From Mucilaginibacter gossypii (GTDB taxonomy: Bacteria > Bacteroidota > Bacteroidia > Sphingobacteriales > Sphingobacteriaceae): 64,000 nt of DNA. The stretch lies in NCBI RefSeq assembly GCF_900100945.1, contig NZ_FNCG01000007.1, forward strand, positions 37,576-101,575, written 5' to 3'. Numbering within the stretch: position 1 is the first letter of the stretch; each line of letters begins with the position of its first letter. The notes beneath the pieces are model-generated. The model did no database searches. It saw only the letters and a program-made list of their open reading frames with translations, and had not been told where the DNA came from. A program made the position numbers and the translations under genes. Shown one piece after another: positions 27,263 through 37,030 of this stretch.

Positions 27263-27658
27263 TTATTTCTTAACTGCCTGGCGAACTCTTTTAAATAAGA
27301 ATCCATTTGTTCCTTCTACACGTCCTTTACAGGTATCCTGGATGACATGAAATTTCAGGGAATCAAGTTGCCCGAAAAATTCAACTTTGTACTTGCCTTC
27401 GTATTTCGCGTTACAGGTAGGGTCCGACATATAAAGTGTATCGTGGTTCATATGATACGTCCCGCTTACGAATTCCTTGTTATTCATAAAACCATCAAAG
27501 GATCCGTTTGCCCTGAAAATGGCAAGAAACTTGTAAGGATCGCCTTTGAACACTCCGGAATTTTCCCATTTCCCAACCAGCGGATTGGTTTGGCTAGTAA
27601 ATGAAACGGCAGCAAATAAAACAATACTGAAAATGGTTAACAGATATTTTGTTCTCAT
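27263..27658 (-). CDS. Small secreted lipocalin-like protein
   Basis: A 131-residue protein with a signal peptide (MRTKYLLTIFSIVLFAAVSFTSQ) and a short beta-rich body starting NPLVGKWENSG, a common opening in lipocalin-like Bacteroidota proteins. Two Cys in the mature region could pair. Function unknown. It is 6 bp from the cytochrome c peroxidase gene and likely heads that operon. Confidence 0.6.
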   Translation of the reverse strand: MRTKYLLTIFSIVLFAAVSFTSQTNPLVGKWENSGVFKGDPYKFLAIFRANGSFDGFMNNKEFVSGTYHMNHDTLYMSDPTCNAKYEGKYKVEFFGQLDSLKFHVIQDTCKGRVEGTNGFLFKRVRQAVKK

Positions 27659-28118
27659 TGAGTTGATTTTAAGGCCTTTGACTATCGCAAATAAAAGTCA
27701 TACCTCATAAAGATACTTTAGAGCATGTTACAATTACTTTCGAATTTGTTGCATAGCTTATGAAGTTTGTGCAAAAAGACTTTATAAATTCGAGAGCAGT
27801 TAAGTCATCAACGAACTAAATACACGCCTGATGAATAAGACAATTGCAGTAATACTAACTCTTGAGGTGTAAATACCAAACCGGGACAGGCACCGAAAAG
27901 TCATGGAGCATGTAATGAATACGTAAATACCTCATATGATGAAAATACTGTTCATACTCATGATTGTGTTCCGCGTCATCGGAGGGTTTTCAATCAAGGG
28001 AGAATGGAGCTTCTTATATCAGTTGGCGTTTGTGGACTTTCCTGGGCTCCTGAAGGCGGGGCAAGTGCTTGTCCGGGGGCGACTGGTCATTTTGCACCGT
28101 CATCAAATAATCATTCCT
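27659..28118. other. Intergenic region before the GMC remnant
   Basis: About 460 bp. An open frame from 27936 reads through into the GMC fragment, but its first ~60 codons show no family resemblance and no signal. Promoters for the minus-strand operon should lie near 27660-27750. Nothing else recognised. Confidence 0.3.
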
Positions 28119-28352
28119 ATGACAGAAGAAAAATCAATTCAGGGCCAGGGTGCCAGGACAATAAAAACCAAGTACGACTTCATTATTGTAGGTGCTGGTT
28201 CTGCAGGTTGTGTTATCACACGCCGTTTGGCAGACAACGGAGCTTCGGTAAGCATAAAAATAATCATGAGGGGCACCAATGTTGTTTACCCATTGCATTG
28301 GATCTGTAATGCTGTCAATGTCTGCATCTGTGCCACCGGCTTCCAGCAGCAA
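28119..28352 (+). pseudogene. GMC oxidoreductase 5' fragment with an internal inverted segment
   Basis: From the ATG at 28119 the frame reads KYDFIIVGAGSAGCVITRRL then ADNGASV, the FAD-binding start of a glucose-methanol-choline oxidoreductase. At about 28251 the match ends. On the opposite strand, from 28348 back to about 28252, comes the next part of the same family: LLLEAGGTDADIDSITDPMQ and WVNNIGAPHDYFYA. About 100 bp has been inverted in place, and the remaining ~500 residues of the enzyme are missing. It is a dead remnant. Confidence 0.75.
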
Positions 28353-28552
28353 TAAGCGGATTACATAAGAAAAAAAAACGGAATTAGAACTAAAATTAGA
28401 ACTAACTCCGGCTCGGTACCCAAACCTGTCGGCTACACGAACCGGTTTTTCGATGACCTAAAGCGGTTTGCCGCGTTATTGGATCAATAACATAGATTTG
28501 AAATATCTAACCCGCCTTAATCGAACCGCAGCCATATGTGCATATCCGTTAA

Positions 28553-31144
28553 TTATTGAACGGGCGGGAGTAATTTTATAAGATTCTTCCTCTCCTGCTC
28601 ACTAACCTGCTTAAGCAACTGAATTTCCTCTGGTATAAGTTTATAACAACGCTCAAAATTCTCAATATAGTTTGCGAAATTCATTGGATGATAACTTAGT
28701 AAGCGATTAGTTTCCTCCGCAATACCAAGATTTTTCGGAATATAAATACCATCATTACCGTTATCACTATTTTTTAATACCGCAGTAATCATCGACAAGC
28801 GTTTGAACTTCTCTACAAGCCCTGCAGTTGTCAACATTCCTGGTGCCTCGTTATAGGTTATGCGTAATTGCCTTGCAACCTTGCAGCTTTGTTCAGGAAG
28901 CAAAATATTTAAACATAGATTGCCGCCATCATAATTCCAGCTGCCATCCTGGTTATCCGGATTAAATTGCAGAGGTTTGCCGTTTACCGATACCTTTAAC
29001 GGCGGCTGGGTACCAAATAGCTTTATTTTAATTTTTTTCCGTTCGGCTATGCCCTGATAACGGCCAACAGCAGGTGCGATATTCACAATTTGCTCATTGC
29101 CGTCGATCCGCGATACTATGTTAGTTTCAGCAAATTGATTTTCATAATTTTTATTGTTTCCGTTATCCTCGTAAACCTGAAAATTGCCGCTACCTCCCGG
29201 AAATATGCCCAGGATTAGGTTATTCGGATTATTGTCCAGATTTTGAATTTGATCATTATACATAGGTATCACCGAGCCGGCTTTTACATATACCGGGTAT
29301 TCGTTGATCGAAAATGAACGTTCAAGCACCTGGCCTCCTTTTAGCAGAGTCCCTGTGGACCACTCATACCAATCATTTCCTTTCGGCAACCAAACTTTAA
29401 CAGCGGCGAATCCATCCTTAGATGGTGTCGTAACCGGCCTGATCAGCATATTATCGCCAAACATGTACTCTTCTTTATAGCTGTAAGCTTCCGGCTGTTT
29501 CGCATAATCATAGTACATCGGCCGGCAAAGCCCGATGCCGGTTTCAAACGTTTTCCTTGACATCGTATAAATGTAGGGCACGAGCGCGTAACGCAGCCTG
29601 ATGGCATCATGTTGTGCTGTAGCATACTCCGGAGCAAAATTCCAGATCTCTTTTTTGATAGCTGCGTTTTTAGTAGAATGCGTTCGCATGATCGGGCTGA
29701 AACCACCGTATTGCAGCCAGCGTGTATAAAGTTCAGGCTCTACCCCTTTTTCGTTTCCTTTGAGGATGTGCCCGCCAATATCGTGGCTCCAGTAGGAATA
29801 TAAAACATTTGAAGCCGTGCTTGTGAAATAAGGCTCATAGGCCAATGACTCCCAGGACATGAAAGTGTCTCCCGAAAAACCGATCTGGTAACGGTGGTTA
29901 CCTAAACCGCCCCAACGGTGGTACAGCAAAGGCCTGTTTTGGCTGTGCATTGCTTTATCGGTAAAAAATGTATAATTAAGCCACCACGTATTACTTAACC
30001 GGGGGATTTTGTTGTCGTTTGTCCATTGTTGCCAGTCCAGCCACCAAAAATCGACACCGGCTTTCTCAATCGGCCTTAATACAATGTCGAATAAGCCGCG
30101 CATAAATGTTTTGTTGGATACCTCAAACGGGATAACTTTCTTTTGTGCGGAATCGGCCTTTATATAGGCTGCAAAATCATGGTAACGTTCTTCTGTGGGT
30201 TGGATACCATCTGCGGGATGGAGATTTAATGTGGTTTTCAAATGATTGTCCTTTGTCCATTTCAGAAAATTGGCCGGATCAGGAAAAAGGTTCTTGTTCC
30301 AGGTGTAACCCGTCCAGCCTTTGGTATGCCAGTCCATATCTATTACCAAAACATCTGTAGGTACATCAAAGCGTTTGAGGTTTTGTACCAGTTCCCGAAG
30401 TTCGTTATCCGAATAACTCCAATACCGCGACCACCAGTAACCAAACACATAACGCGGCAACATAGGCACCTGACCTGCAATTTTGCTAAAATCCAAAAGG
30501 GCTGATTTATAGTCATCGCCATAAGCCATAAAGTACCAGTCCAATTTCGGAGTGCCGGGCGCGGTTACCCATGGCCAATCAGAATGATCCAATCTTAGGG
30601 ATTGCGAATCATCCAGAAAAAACCAGCCGTCCCGCGAAAGGATGCCATCTTCCAGTTGAAGTTTTTGATTACTGTACAGGTTCATTTCACCGTCTTGCCC
30701 GTCTAGCGTGCGGGCTGTTCCTTTTAAATTGAATTTTTGTTTTTGTCCCGGCTTCCACGATACCGTATCGGCATTCAAAAAACGGATCTTTAGATTGGTG
30801 CTGTCAAATACTCCTGAATTGATTTTGTAGGCAAGCTCAATCTTCCTGGTTTTTAGGTAAAACCATTCATTTTCCGTCCGCGTGCTGAATGCCGGAACGG
30901 GCAGTTTACGGTTAACCACAACCAGCGAGGCCCTGTTATCATAACTTGCGGACTGTCCCCATTGTAATCTTACCAGTTGATCTGTAAGCACGGTAAACCG
31001 CGCGTTCCCGGATTGCACAACGGCTTTTGGGTCGGGTGTTAATTGATTCCTATTTTGACCATATGCGTTACCTGCAAAAAAAATCAGGTTGCAGACTAAC
31101 AGCTTAAAAAATGTTATTGTTTTATGTTTGTAGGTGACGAGCAT
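28553..31144 (-). CDS. GH31 alpha-glycosidase (glucosidase/xylosidase type)
   Basis: An 863-residue exported enzyme with signal peptide (KLLVCNLIFFAGNAYG). An N-terminal galactose-mutarotase-like domain is followed by the GH31 TIM barrel (VLVIDMDWHTKGWTGYTWN). The nucleophile is the Asp in GVDFWWLDWQQW (Asp370), and the acid/base is the Asp in GFSGDTFMSW (Asp426). The C-terminus has the DUF5110-type beta domain (PGGSGNFQVYEDNGNN). GH31 hydrolyses alpha-glucosidic or alpha-xylosidic bonds; specificity is not predictable here. It lies downstream of SusD/SusC and completes a polysaccharide utilisation locus. A helical tail after the barrel domains is an extra. Confidence 0.9.
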   Translation of the reverse strand: MLVTYKHKTITFFKLLVCNLIFFAGNAYGQNRNQLTPDPKAVVQSGNARFTVLTDQLVRLQWGQSASYDNRASLVVVNRKLPVPAFSTRTENEWFYLKTRKIELAYKINSGVFDSTNLKIRFLNADTVSWKPGQKQKFNLKGTARTLDGQDGEMNLYSNQKLQLEDGILSRDGWFFLDDSQSLRLDHSDWPWVTAPGTPKLDWYFMAYGDDYKSALLDFSKIAGQVPMLPRYVFGYWWSRYWSYSDNELRELVQNLKRFDVPTDVLVIDMDWHTKGWTGYTWNKNLFPDPANFLKWTKDNHLKTTLNLHPADGIQPTEERYHDFAAYIKADSAQKKVIPFEVSNKTFMRGLFDIVLRPIEKAGVDFWWLDWQQWTNDNKIPRLSNTWWLNYTFFTDKAMHSQNRPLLYHRWGGLGNHRYQIGFSGDTFMSWESLAYEPYFTSTASNVLYSYWSHDIGGHILKGNEKGVEPELYTRWLQYGGFSPIMRTHSTKNAAIKKEIWNFAPEYATAQHDAIRLRYALVPYIYTMSRKTFETGIGLCRPMYYDYAKQPEAYSYKEEYMFGDNMLIRPVTTPSKDGFAAVKVWLPKGNDWYEWSTGTLLKGGQVLERSFSINEYPVYVKAGSVIPMYNDQIQNLDNNPNNLILGIFPGGSGNFQVYEDNGNNKNYENQFAETNIVSRIDGNEQIVNIAPAVGRYQGIAERKKIKIKLFGTQPPLKVSVNGKPLQFNPDNQDGSWNYDGGNLCLNILLPEQSCKVARQLRITYNEAPGMLTTAGLVEKFKRLSMITAVLKNSDNGNDGIYIPKNLGIAEETNRLLSYHPMNFANYIENFERCYKLIPEEIQLLKQVSEQERKNLIKLLPPVQ

Positions 31145-31482
31145 ATAAGTGAACTTTAAAACTGCGATCAGGAATAATCATAAGAGCTGAACGGGCGTAT
31201 CCGGCCAGATTATGTATTTATATAGCTGACGAGCAGTGATGAACGGGCATACAATAGCTTTCCGGTTTAAAGAATCCGGTTTAGTTTGATATAAAAAAAC
31301 AAGGGTGAGCTAAAATTAATAGCAGGTATCCTGTCGTTTACCTTTCGTTTATCAACGGCCAGGCTAAAGCGATTGTCTTATTCAAAACAACCGCTTTAGT
31401 TAGCCGTCCCGGGTTGATCTTTTACACTGCTGTTATTTTAAAACCGAAGGTAAAAGCAGGTCAGCCGGTATAAGGGTTTAGG
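31145..31482. other. Gap between susD and GH31
   Basis: 338 bp on the minus-strand path from susD to the GH31 gene. No gene or strong hairpin seen. The gap is long enough for a separate GH31 promoter. Confidence 0.3.
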
Positions 31483-33351
31483 TTACCATCCATAATTTTG
31501 TACCAGTGCCGGGTCGATATTGATCTCGGTCTGAGGTATTGGCATCAGGTAATGCCTGTCGGCAAAAACACGGGTTTGATCTACCACTGTTTTATAAAAC
31601 ACGGCAACACCCGCAGCTTCACTATTAGGATCCAAGCCGGTAGCGTTCAACTCTCCAGGTGTAGGCCTCGCATTCATGCCGTGCATATTGCCGTTGTCTA
31701 CCGTTTTAGCTATCAACCAGCGACGAACATCCCAAAAACGCTGATTTTCAAAGGCAAACTCCACACGTTTTTCATTTTGGATCCTTTTCCGCATACCTTC
31801 TTTGGTATTATCAGCCGCGATGATGGGTAAGCCCGGCATAGATACCCGGCTGCGCACGGCGTTTACAGCGTTATACACATCGCTGTTTGGCGCAGCTAAA
31901 TATTCATTCATAGCCTCAGCATAAATCAAATAGATCTCGGCCAGACGGATAATCGGAAAATTACGGTTGGCATCGCCGCCACCTTTTAAATTAACATTAG
32001 GATCGGCCCATTTACGCCAGTTGTAACCGGTTTCGCAGTTGGTGCCAGGTTTCGGCCAGCCGTCGCAACCACCGCCGTTATTGCCAAACCAAGCAAATTT
32101 TAAGGGCCTCGCATTGTTCGTATAATTCCACACGTCGTACTGAAAAAATATAGTAGCGTAAAAACGGGGATCCCTGTTTTTATACATGTTTGATATATTG
32201 GATACAGGCGTATTCCTTACACCGTCCCATAACTCGCCATTCCAAAAGCCCGTAGCCTGATAACCCGATTGAGGGTCTGTTATTGGCCTGCCGTTATTCA
32301 TTTCGTACGAATCAACCAACTCCTGGAACACGCTCATTTTACCGTTGCCGTTAACGGCATTGGCATCCCGGCCGTTAGGCAAATAATTACCTTCGAAATT
32401 CCTGTTGTTCCCCATAATATACGGCAATATGATCTCATCATAATTCCTGGTAAAAAACAACTGCGCATAGTTATCAACAGGGTTTGACGGGTTGGGATTG
32501 GATAGTGAATAAACATTCAGGTTTAGCACCGCTTTGGCTGCGTTGGCCGCCAGCAGCCATTTATTGTTATCATAGGACTGAGGGAACAACTGCGTTCCAT
32601 CGGCATTTTTAATACCGGCATACATCGTGTTCCCGTTAAATAAAGGGCTGGCTGCATAAAGTAAAGTACGCGCCTTTAATGCTAACGCTGCACCCTTGGT
32701 TATCCGCCCATAATCTGCCGAGCCAATGGCATAATTTACCGGTAGAATTTCGGCAATGGCGTCACATTCCGAGGTGATAAATTTAACCACATCATCAACG
32801 GTGTTCCTTGTTGTGGTGGTGGCCGCCGGATCTGTTGTGGCTAAAACTGTATTGATTAAAGGGACGGCGCCGTATCTTCTGAATAATTCGAAATATTGAT
32901 TGGCACGCAGAAATCTTGCTTCCGCCTTGTACAGCGGAATGCGGGGCGCGTAATAATCATTCCTTGAGGCTGGGATAGGTGTTTTATCAATACTTGCCAG
33001 GAAAATATTAGCCGACCGGATATACTGGTAAGCCCGGCCCCAGATATCGAGGGAGTTGTTGGTAGCGTTCCAGGCACCCGAGTTAAACGGCAATTCGGGC
33101 ACATTTTCCCAATGGTTTTTACATTCATCAGTACAGGCCCCTAAAACCGTTCCACCTCCGTAAATGAACTGTATATCATTATTGTTCAGCGAGGCGTATA
33201 AATGGTTCCATGCACCTTCGGCATTTTGGATATTATTAAAAACCGCATCCTGCGTAACCAGCTCTGTCGGTACCACGTTAAGATATTTTTTGCAGGAAAC
33301 CACAGAAATGCAGGCCATTAAAAACAGGTATATGAGTTTGTTGCTTTTCAT
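31483..33351 (-). CDS. SusD/RagB-family outer-membrane lipoprotein
   Basis: A 622-residue lipoprotein with lipobox VVSCKK (Cys20). It has the SusD pattern: helical TPR-like scaffold (AEGAWNHLYASLNNND, ARFLRANQYFELFRRYGAVPLI, FARTYLLYAAS-type blocks) and the C-terminal NFPIIRLAEIYLIYAEAMNE and RVEFAFENQRFWDVRRWL motifs. SusD proteins cap the SusC transporter at the cell surface and bind the glycan. It starts 11 bp after the SusC stop, so the two are one operon. The glycan is unknown. Confidence 0.92.
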   Translation of the reverse strand: MKSNKLIYLFLMACISVVSCKKYLNVVPTELVTQDAVFNNIQNAEGAWNHLYASLNNNDIQFIYGGGTVLGACTDECKNHWENVPELPFNSGAWNATNNSLDIWGRAYQYIRSANIFLASIDKTPIPASRNDYYAPRIPLYKAEARFLRANQYFELFRRYGAVPLINTVLATTDPAATTTTRNTVDDVVKFITSECDAIAEILPVNYAIGSADYGRITKGAALALKARTLLYAASPLFNGNTMYAGIKNADGTQLFPQSYDNNKWLLAANAAKAVLNLNVYSLSNPNPSNPVDNYAQLFFTRNYDEIILPYIMGNNRNFEGNYLPNGRDANAVNGNGKMSVFQELVDSYEMNNGRPITDPQSGYQATGFWNGELWDGVRNTPVSNISNMYKNRDPRFYATIFFQYDVWNYTNNARPLKFAWFGNNGGGCDGWPKPGTNCETGYNWRKWADPNVNLKGGGDANRNFPIIRLAEIYLIYAEAMNEYLAAPNSDVYNAVNAVRSRVSMPGLPIIAADNTKEGMRKRIQNEKRVEFAFENQRFWDVRRWLIAKTVDNGNMHGMNARPTPGELNATGLDPNSEAAGVAVFYKTVVDQTRVFADRHYLMPIPQTEINIDPALVQNYGW

Positions 33352-33361
33352 GTTGAATATT

Positions 33362-36300
33362 TTAAAATGTAAATCTTAAACCCGCGTTGATCACTTTTTG
33401 CTGCGGATAAGTTCCGGTACCGTTGTTACCAATTTCCGGATCGAAATTGAAATCCTTTAGCTTGCTCCATGTCAACAGGTTAATGCCGTTAACAAAGACG
33501 CGGGCATTCTCTATCCCGATCCTTTTCATCCATGTTGCGGGTAAGGTATAGCCCAGTTCAACAGTTTTTAGGCGCAGGTAATTTGATGAATAGATCCAAA
33601 AGGTGGAAGCTTGCTGATTGTTCACGTTATCGGCCGATGAAATACGCGGGAACATATAATTGGCATCGGGATTTGTGGCCACCCAGTGGTTATCCACCAC
33701 CTGTACCAGCGAACTGGCAAAGCGCGAAAAGGCATAAACCCCTGATCCCGAGAGTAAAGTAGAGCCGCCTAAACCACCCTGAAACAGGACACTTATATCA
33801 AAATTGGCATAATGATAGCCCAGCGCTACGCCAAACTGCGATTTGGGATTGGCTACTTTTCCGGGAAGAAAACCGGCATCTAAACTGTTGATCACATGGT
33901 CTCCATTCAGGTCTTTATACTTAATATCACCCGGTTTGGTAACACCAAGGCTTGCCTGCGAAGGGCTGTTATCAATATCCTGCTGGCTTTTAAACAATCC
34001 GAGGGCGGTGTAACCGTAAATTTGGTTGATACTCGTACCTTTTAAAGCCTGCCATTCGCGACCGGGATAATCGGGCTGGGCATAAAACAGGATCTTATTG
34101 GTGGCATAGGCATAATTAACGGTGATACTATATCCCTGTTTTTTACCAAACTCGTGCCTGTGGCTTAGCGAAATCTCATACCCCCGGTTATCGGTTATGC
34201 CCGCGTTAACCGCCGGTATTTGCGGCAAACCTATAAAAGACGGGATCAGCTGCGAGGTGGCCAGGATATTATTGCGGCGTTCTTTAAAAACATCCGCCGA
34301 AAGTGAGAACATCCCTTTCCATAAACTCAGGTCCAGTCCCAGGTTTATTTTTTTTGACCGTTCCCAGGTTAATAAGGTATTGCCGGCCTGGCCCTCCAAG
34401 TAACCGGTATAGCCATTTCCATTGCTGTTAAAACCCAATCTATAGGAGTCGCCGGTTACCCATGAACTCAGGTAAAGGAACCTGCTCGAGCCTATTTTAT
34501 CATTACCAACAATACCGTATGATCCGCGCAATTTAATTTGATCGATAAAGCTAAGCGAAGGGTTATCTTTAATAAAATGCTCGTTTGATGCTATCCAGCC
34601 TGCCGAAACAGCCGGGAAGAAACCAAACCTGTGCCCTTCGGCAAAGTTTTCAGACCCGTTATAGCCGAAATTAAATTCAGCCAGATAACGGTCGTCATAA
34701 GCATATGCCGCGCGGCCTAAAACACCCTGGTATTTATAGGGCAGCCCTGCCCTCGCGTTTCCTACGCCACCACCCACAGCATCAAAAAAACTCGACTGGT
34801 TGTAAATAGCCATCGCTTTTACCGAATGCTTCCCAAAATCACGGTCGTAGTTTATATAAGCCTCCAATACAGTGCGTCGTGATCCGTTGGCGTTCACCAC
34901 GTAATCAAGCGTACCGGTACCATTATTTACAATCACGTAATGGCCATTAGCTGCCAGGTCGGTCTCCGTATCGGCAACGCCCTGGTTCAGTAAATACTGG
35001 TAAGTGATATTGGATAACGGTCTGTTTACATTCCGGAAGTTATCATTATCAAATGATAACCGGACACGTGTACTCAAACCTTTGGTCAGCCAGCCCAGGT
35101 CCCATTTAAAACCAGCGGTAGATTGCAGGGCGGTTTCAAAGTTCCGTTGGTAACCTGACTGGGTCAGATCAACATAAGGTGACTGGTTAGTATTGGGCGC
35201 GGCACCCGGCGATCCATCAGGATTGGTTATAGGGTAATACCAAGCGGGTGTTTGTTTGATATCATTAAATATTTGCGAGGCATTCGCGCCCGGATAATTC
35301 CTGTCATAAACGATCGCCCCGAGGTTCAACTCCATCGACAGGCTTTTGGTAAGGTTCAGGTCGATGTTAGAGCGGAAATTATATTTATGGGTGATGGCCT
35401 GGATATCGTACTGGCTTACCGCATCTTCATAATTATAAAGGCCGTTTTGCTGCAGATAGGATAACGAGATAAAATATCTTGTTTTTTCGGTGCCGCCAGT
35501 GACGTTCAAATTACCTTGCGAGAGGTAGGAAAACGGCTTCAGCATCGTTTTTGTCCAGTTCACATTAGGATATAAATATTGATAGGCCGGATAACTGCGG
35601 TCCCGGTATTTATTCAGCAAAACATCGGTATAAGCGCTGGTATCTGCAAAAAGACCATCATTTATCAAACCTTCTTTATAGAGCTTGCGGCCGGTATATG
35701 AATCAACATACTGCGGTAAAGAGGTTGGAGACTGCCAGCCATTTTGAGCGGTCGCCGAAATACGCGATGTGCCGATCTTTCCGCGTTTGGTAGTAACCAG
35801 TACAACGCCGTTAGCGCCTTGTATGCCATATATAGCGGTTGAAGCCGCATCTTTAAGGATGCTTACATTTTCAACCTCATTGGCATCTATACCGCTAAAG
35901 TCCCTTTGGATACCATCAACCAAAACCAGTGGAGCCGAATTGTTAGTCGTACCGAAGCCCCTGATGTTCAGAGAGGAACCATCGGCACCCGGCTCACCGC
36001 TGTTTTGAACGGTTAACAAACCGGGTAAACGACCGGCAAGCGCGTTGCTTAAATTGGCGACCGGGCTTTGTTGCAACTCCTTAGTACCGACAGATACGAT
36101 CGATCCCGTAACCCGTTCTTTCCGCTGAGTTCCGTAACCTACCACAACAATTTCCTGAAGGCCATTACCTGGAACAAGGGCGATAATGCCAAGATCCTTC
36201 GCGGCCTGAACTTCTTTGGTAGTATAGCCTATGAAAGAGATGACGAGCGTACTATTTTCCGGTATATTCTTAAACACAAACTCGCCCTTTTCATTGGTGG

Positions 36301-36799
36301 TCATCCCCTGCCCTGTTCCTTTAATTTTTACCGAAGCACCGGGTAAAGGCCGGCCGGCCTCATCAACCACGGTTCCTTTAACCTCAATATCAGCTATGAC
36401 CGCTTTATTTTTATTGACATCAGGTTCAATGCTTTCGCCATTGCCCTTAATGACAATGGTTTTTTCGGCAAAACTGTAGGAAAGCGGCTGACCTTTTAAT
36501 AAAATATCAAGTACCTCTTTAATGTCGGCATCTTTAACATTGATGGATACTGATGGCGAATTTTGCAGCAGCTTATTTTTATAAAAGAAAGTATAGCCGC
36601 TTTGCTTATTGATATCTTTTAATACTTTTTCGAGCGATACCCCGTTTTCGGACAGGGTGATTTTTTGGGCGAACACATCCGCTTTAACCTGTAAAGTAAA
36701 AGCGATAGTTAACAAAATAATTAGCTTCATCACTAAAAATGTTCTTCGACTTAAAAACAGAAATTCGCAGTTTTTTAAACTACGTAGATTAATTTTCAT
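33362..36799 (-). CDS. SusC/RagA TonB-linked transporter with STN domain
   Basis: A 1145-residue outer-membrane transporter. Order: signal region up to about residue 45, secretin/TonB short N-terminal (STN) domain at ~47-115 (SENGVSLEKVLKDINKQSGYTFFYKN), carboxypeptidase-regulatory-like domain ~140-215 (GTVVDEAGRPLPGASVKIKGT), plug with VVGYGTQRKERVTGSIVSV and LVLVDGIQRDFSGID, then the barrel ending in INAGLRFTF. The STN domain allows signalling to a FecR anti-sigma, and such a pair is encoded next door. It imports oligosaccharides with TonB energy together with the SusD lipoprotein. Confidence 0.95.
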   Translation of the reverse strand: MKINLRSLKNCEFLFLSRRTFLVMKLIILLTIAFTLQVKADVFAQKITLSENGVSLEKVLKDINKQSGYTFFYKNKLLQNSPSVSINVKDADIKEVLDILLKGQPLSYSFAEKTIVIKGNGESIEPDVNKNKAVIADIEVKGTVVDEAGRPLPGASVKIKGTGQGMTTNEKGEFVFKNIPENSTLVISFIGYTTKEVQAAKDLGIIALVPGNGLQEIVVVGYGTQRKERVTGSIVSVGTKELQQSPVANLSNALAGRLPGLLTVQNSGEPGADGSSLNIRGFGTTNNSAPLVLVDGIQRDFSGIDANEVENVSILKDAASTAIYGIQGANGVVLVTTKRGKIGTSRISATAQNGWQSPTSLPQYVDSYTGRKLYKEGLINDGLFADTSAYTDVLLNKYRDRSYPAYQYLYPNVNWTKTMLKPFSYLSQGNLNVTGGTEKTRYFISLSYLQQNGLYNYEDAVSQYDIQAITHKYNFRSNIDLNLTKSLSMELNLGAIVYDRNYPGANASQIFNDIKQTPAWYYPITNPDGSPGAAPNTNQSPYVDLTQSGYQRNFETALQSTAGFKWDLGWLTKGLSTRVRLSFDNDNFRNVNRPLSNITYQYLLNQGVADTETDLAANGHYVIVNNGTGTLDYVVNANGSRRTVLEAYINYDRDFGKHSVKAMAIYNQSSFFDAVGGGVGNARAGLPYKYQGVLGRAAYAYDDRYLAEFNFGYNGSENFAEGHRFGFFPAVSAGWIASNEHFIKDNPSLSFIDQIKLRGSYGIVGNDKIGSSRFLYLSSWVTGDSYRLGFNSNGNGYTGYLEGQAGNTLLTWERSKKINLGLDLSLWKGMFSLSADVFKERRNNILATSQLIPSFIGLPQIPAVNAGITDNRGYEISLSHRHEFGKKQGYSITVNYAYATNKILFYAQPDYPGREWQALKGTSINQIYGYTALGLFKSQQDIDNSPSQASLGVTKPGDIKYKDLNGDHVINSLDAGFLPGKVANPKSQFGVALGYHYANFDISVLFQGGLGGSTLLSGSGVYAFSRFASSLVQVVDNHWVATNPDANYMFPRISSADNVNNQQASTFWIYSSNYLRLKTVELGYTLPATWMKRIGIENARVFVNGINLLTWSKLKDFNFDPEIGNNGTGTYPQQKVINAGLRFTF

Positions 36800-37030
36800 A
36801 GTTTCGTTAAGTTTTTGGTTTGATTAAAATTGAACTGTGCTGGTTTTCTATTAATCTCGGATCCAGAAACTACCGCGCGAGCGGAACCTGCCGGCAGTGT
36901 TGGAAGCACTTCCGGCATTTTTTATGGATGAGAATTTTTAAAGGGAGCTTTTAAGTATCTGTTTTCTTCATCTTAAATTGGGTTTTGAGGTTAATAATTG
37001 GTATTGGTTCTTATAGGATGATGCAGGGGG

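Noticed and set aside
27936..28118. Plus-strand frame leading into the GMC remnant
   Set aside because: The first ~60 codons show no signal peptide or family pattern, and the GMC-like part has its own ATG at 28119.
28400..28470. Possible tRNA 3' end (cggctacacgaaccggtt)
   Set aside because: No cloverleaf can be folded around it and there is no GGTTCGA-type T-arm; no tRNA found in the window.
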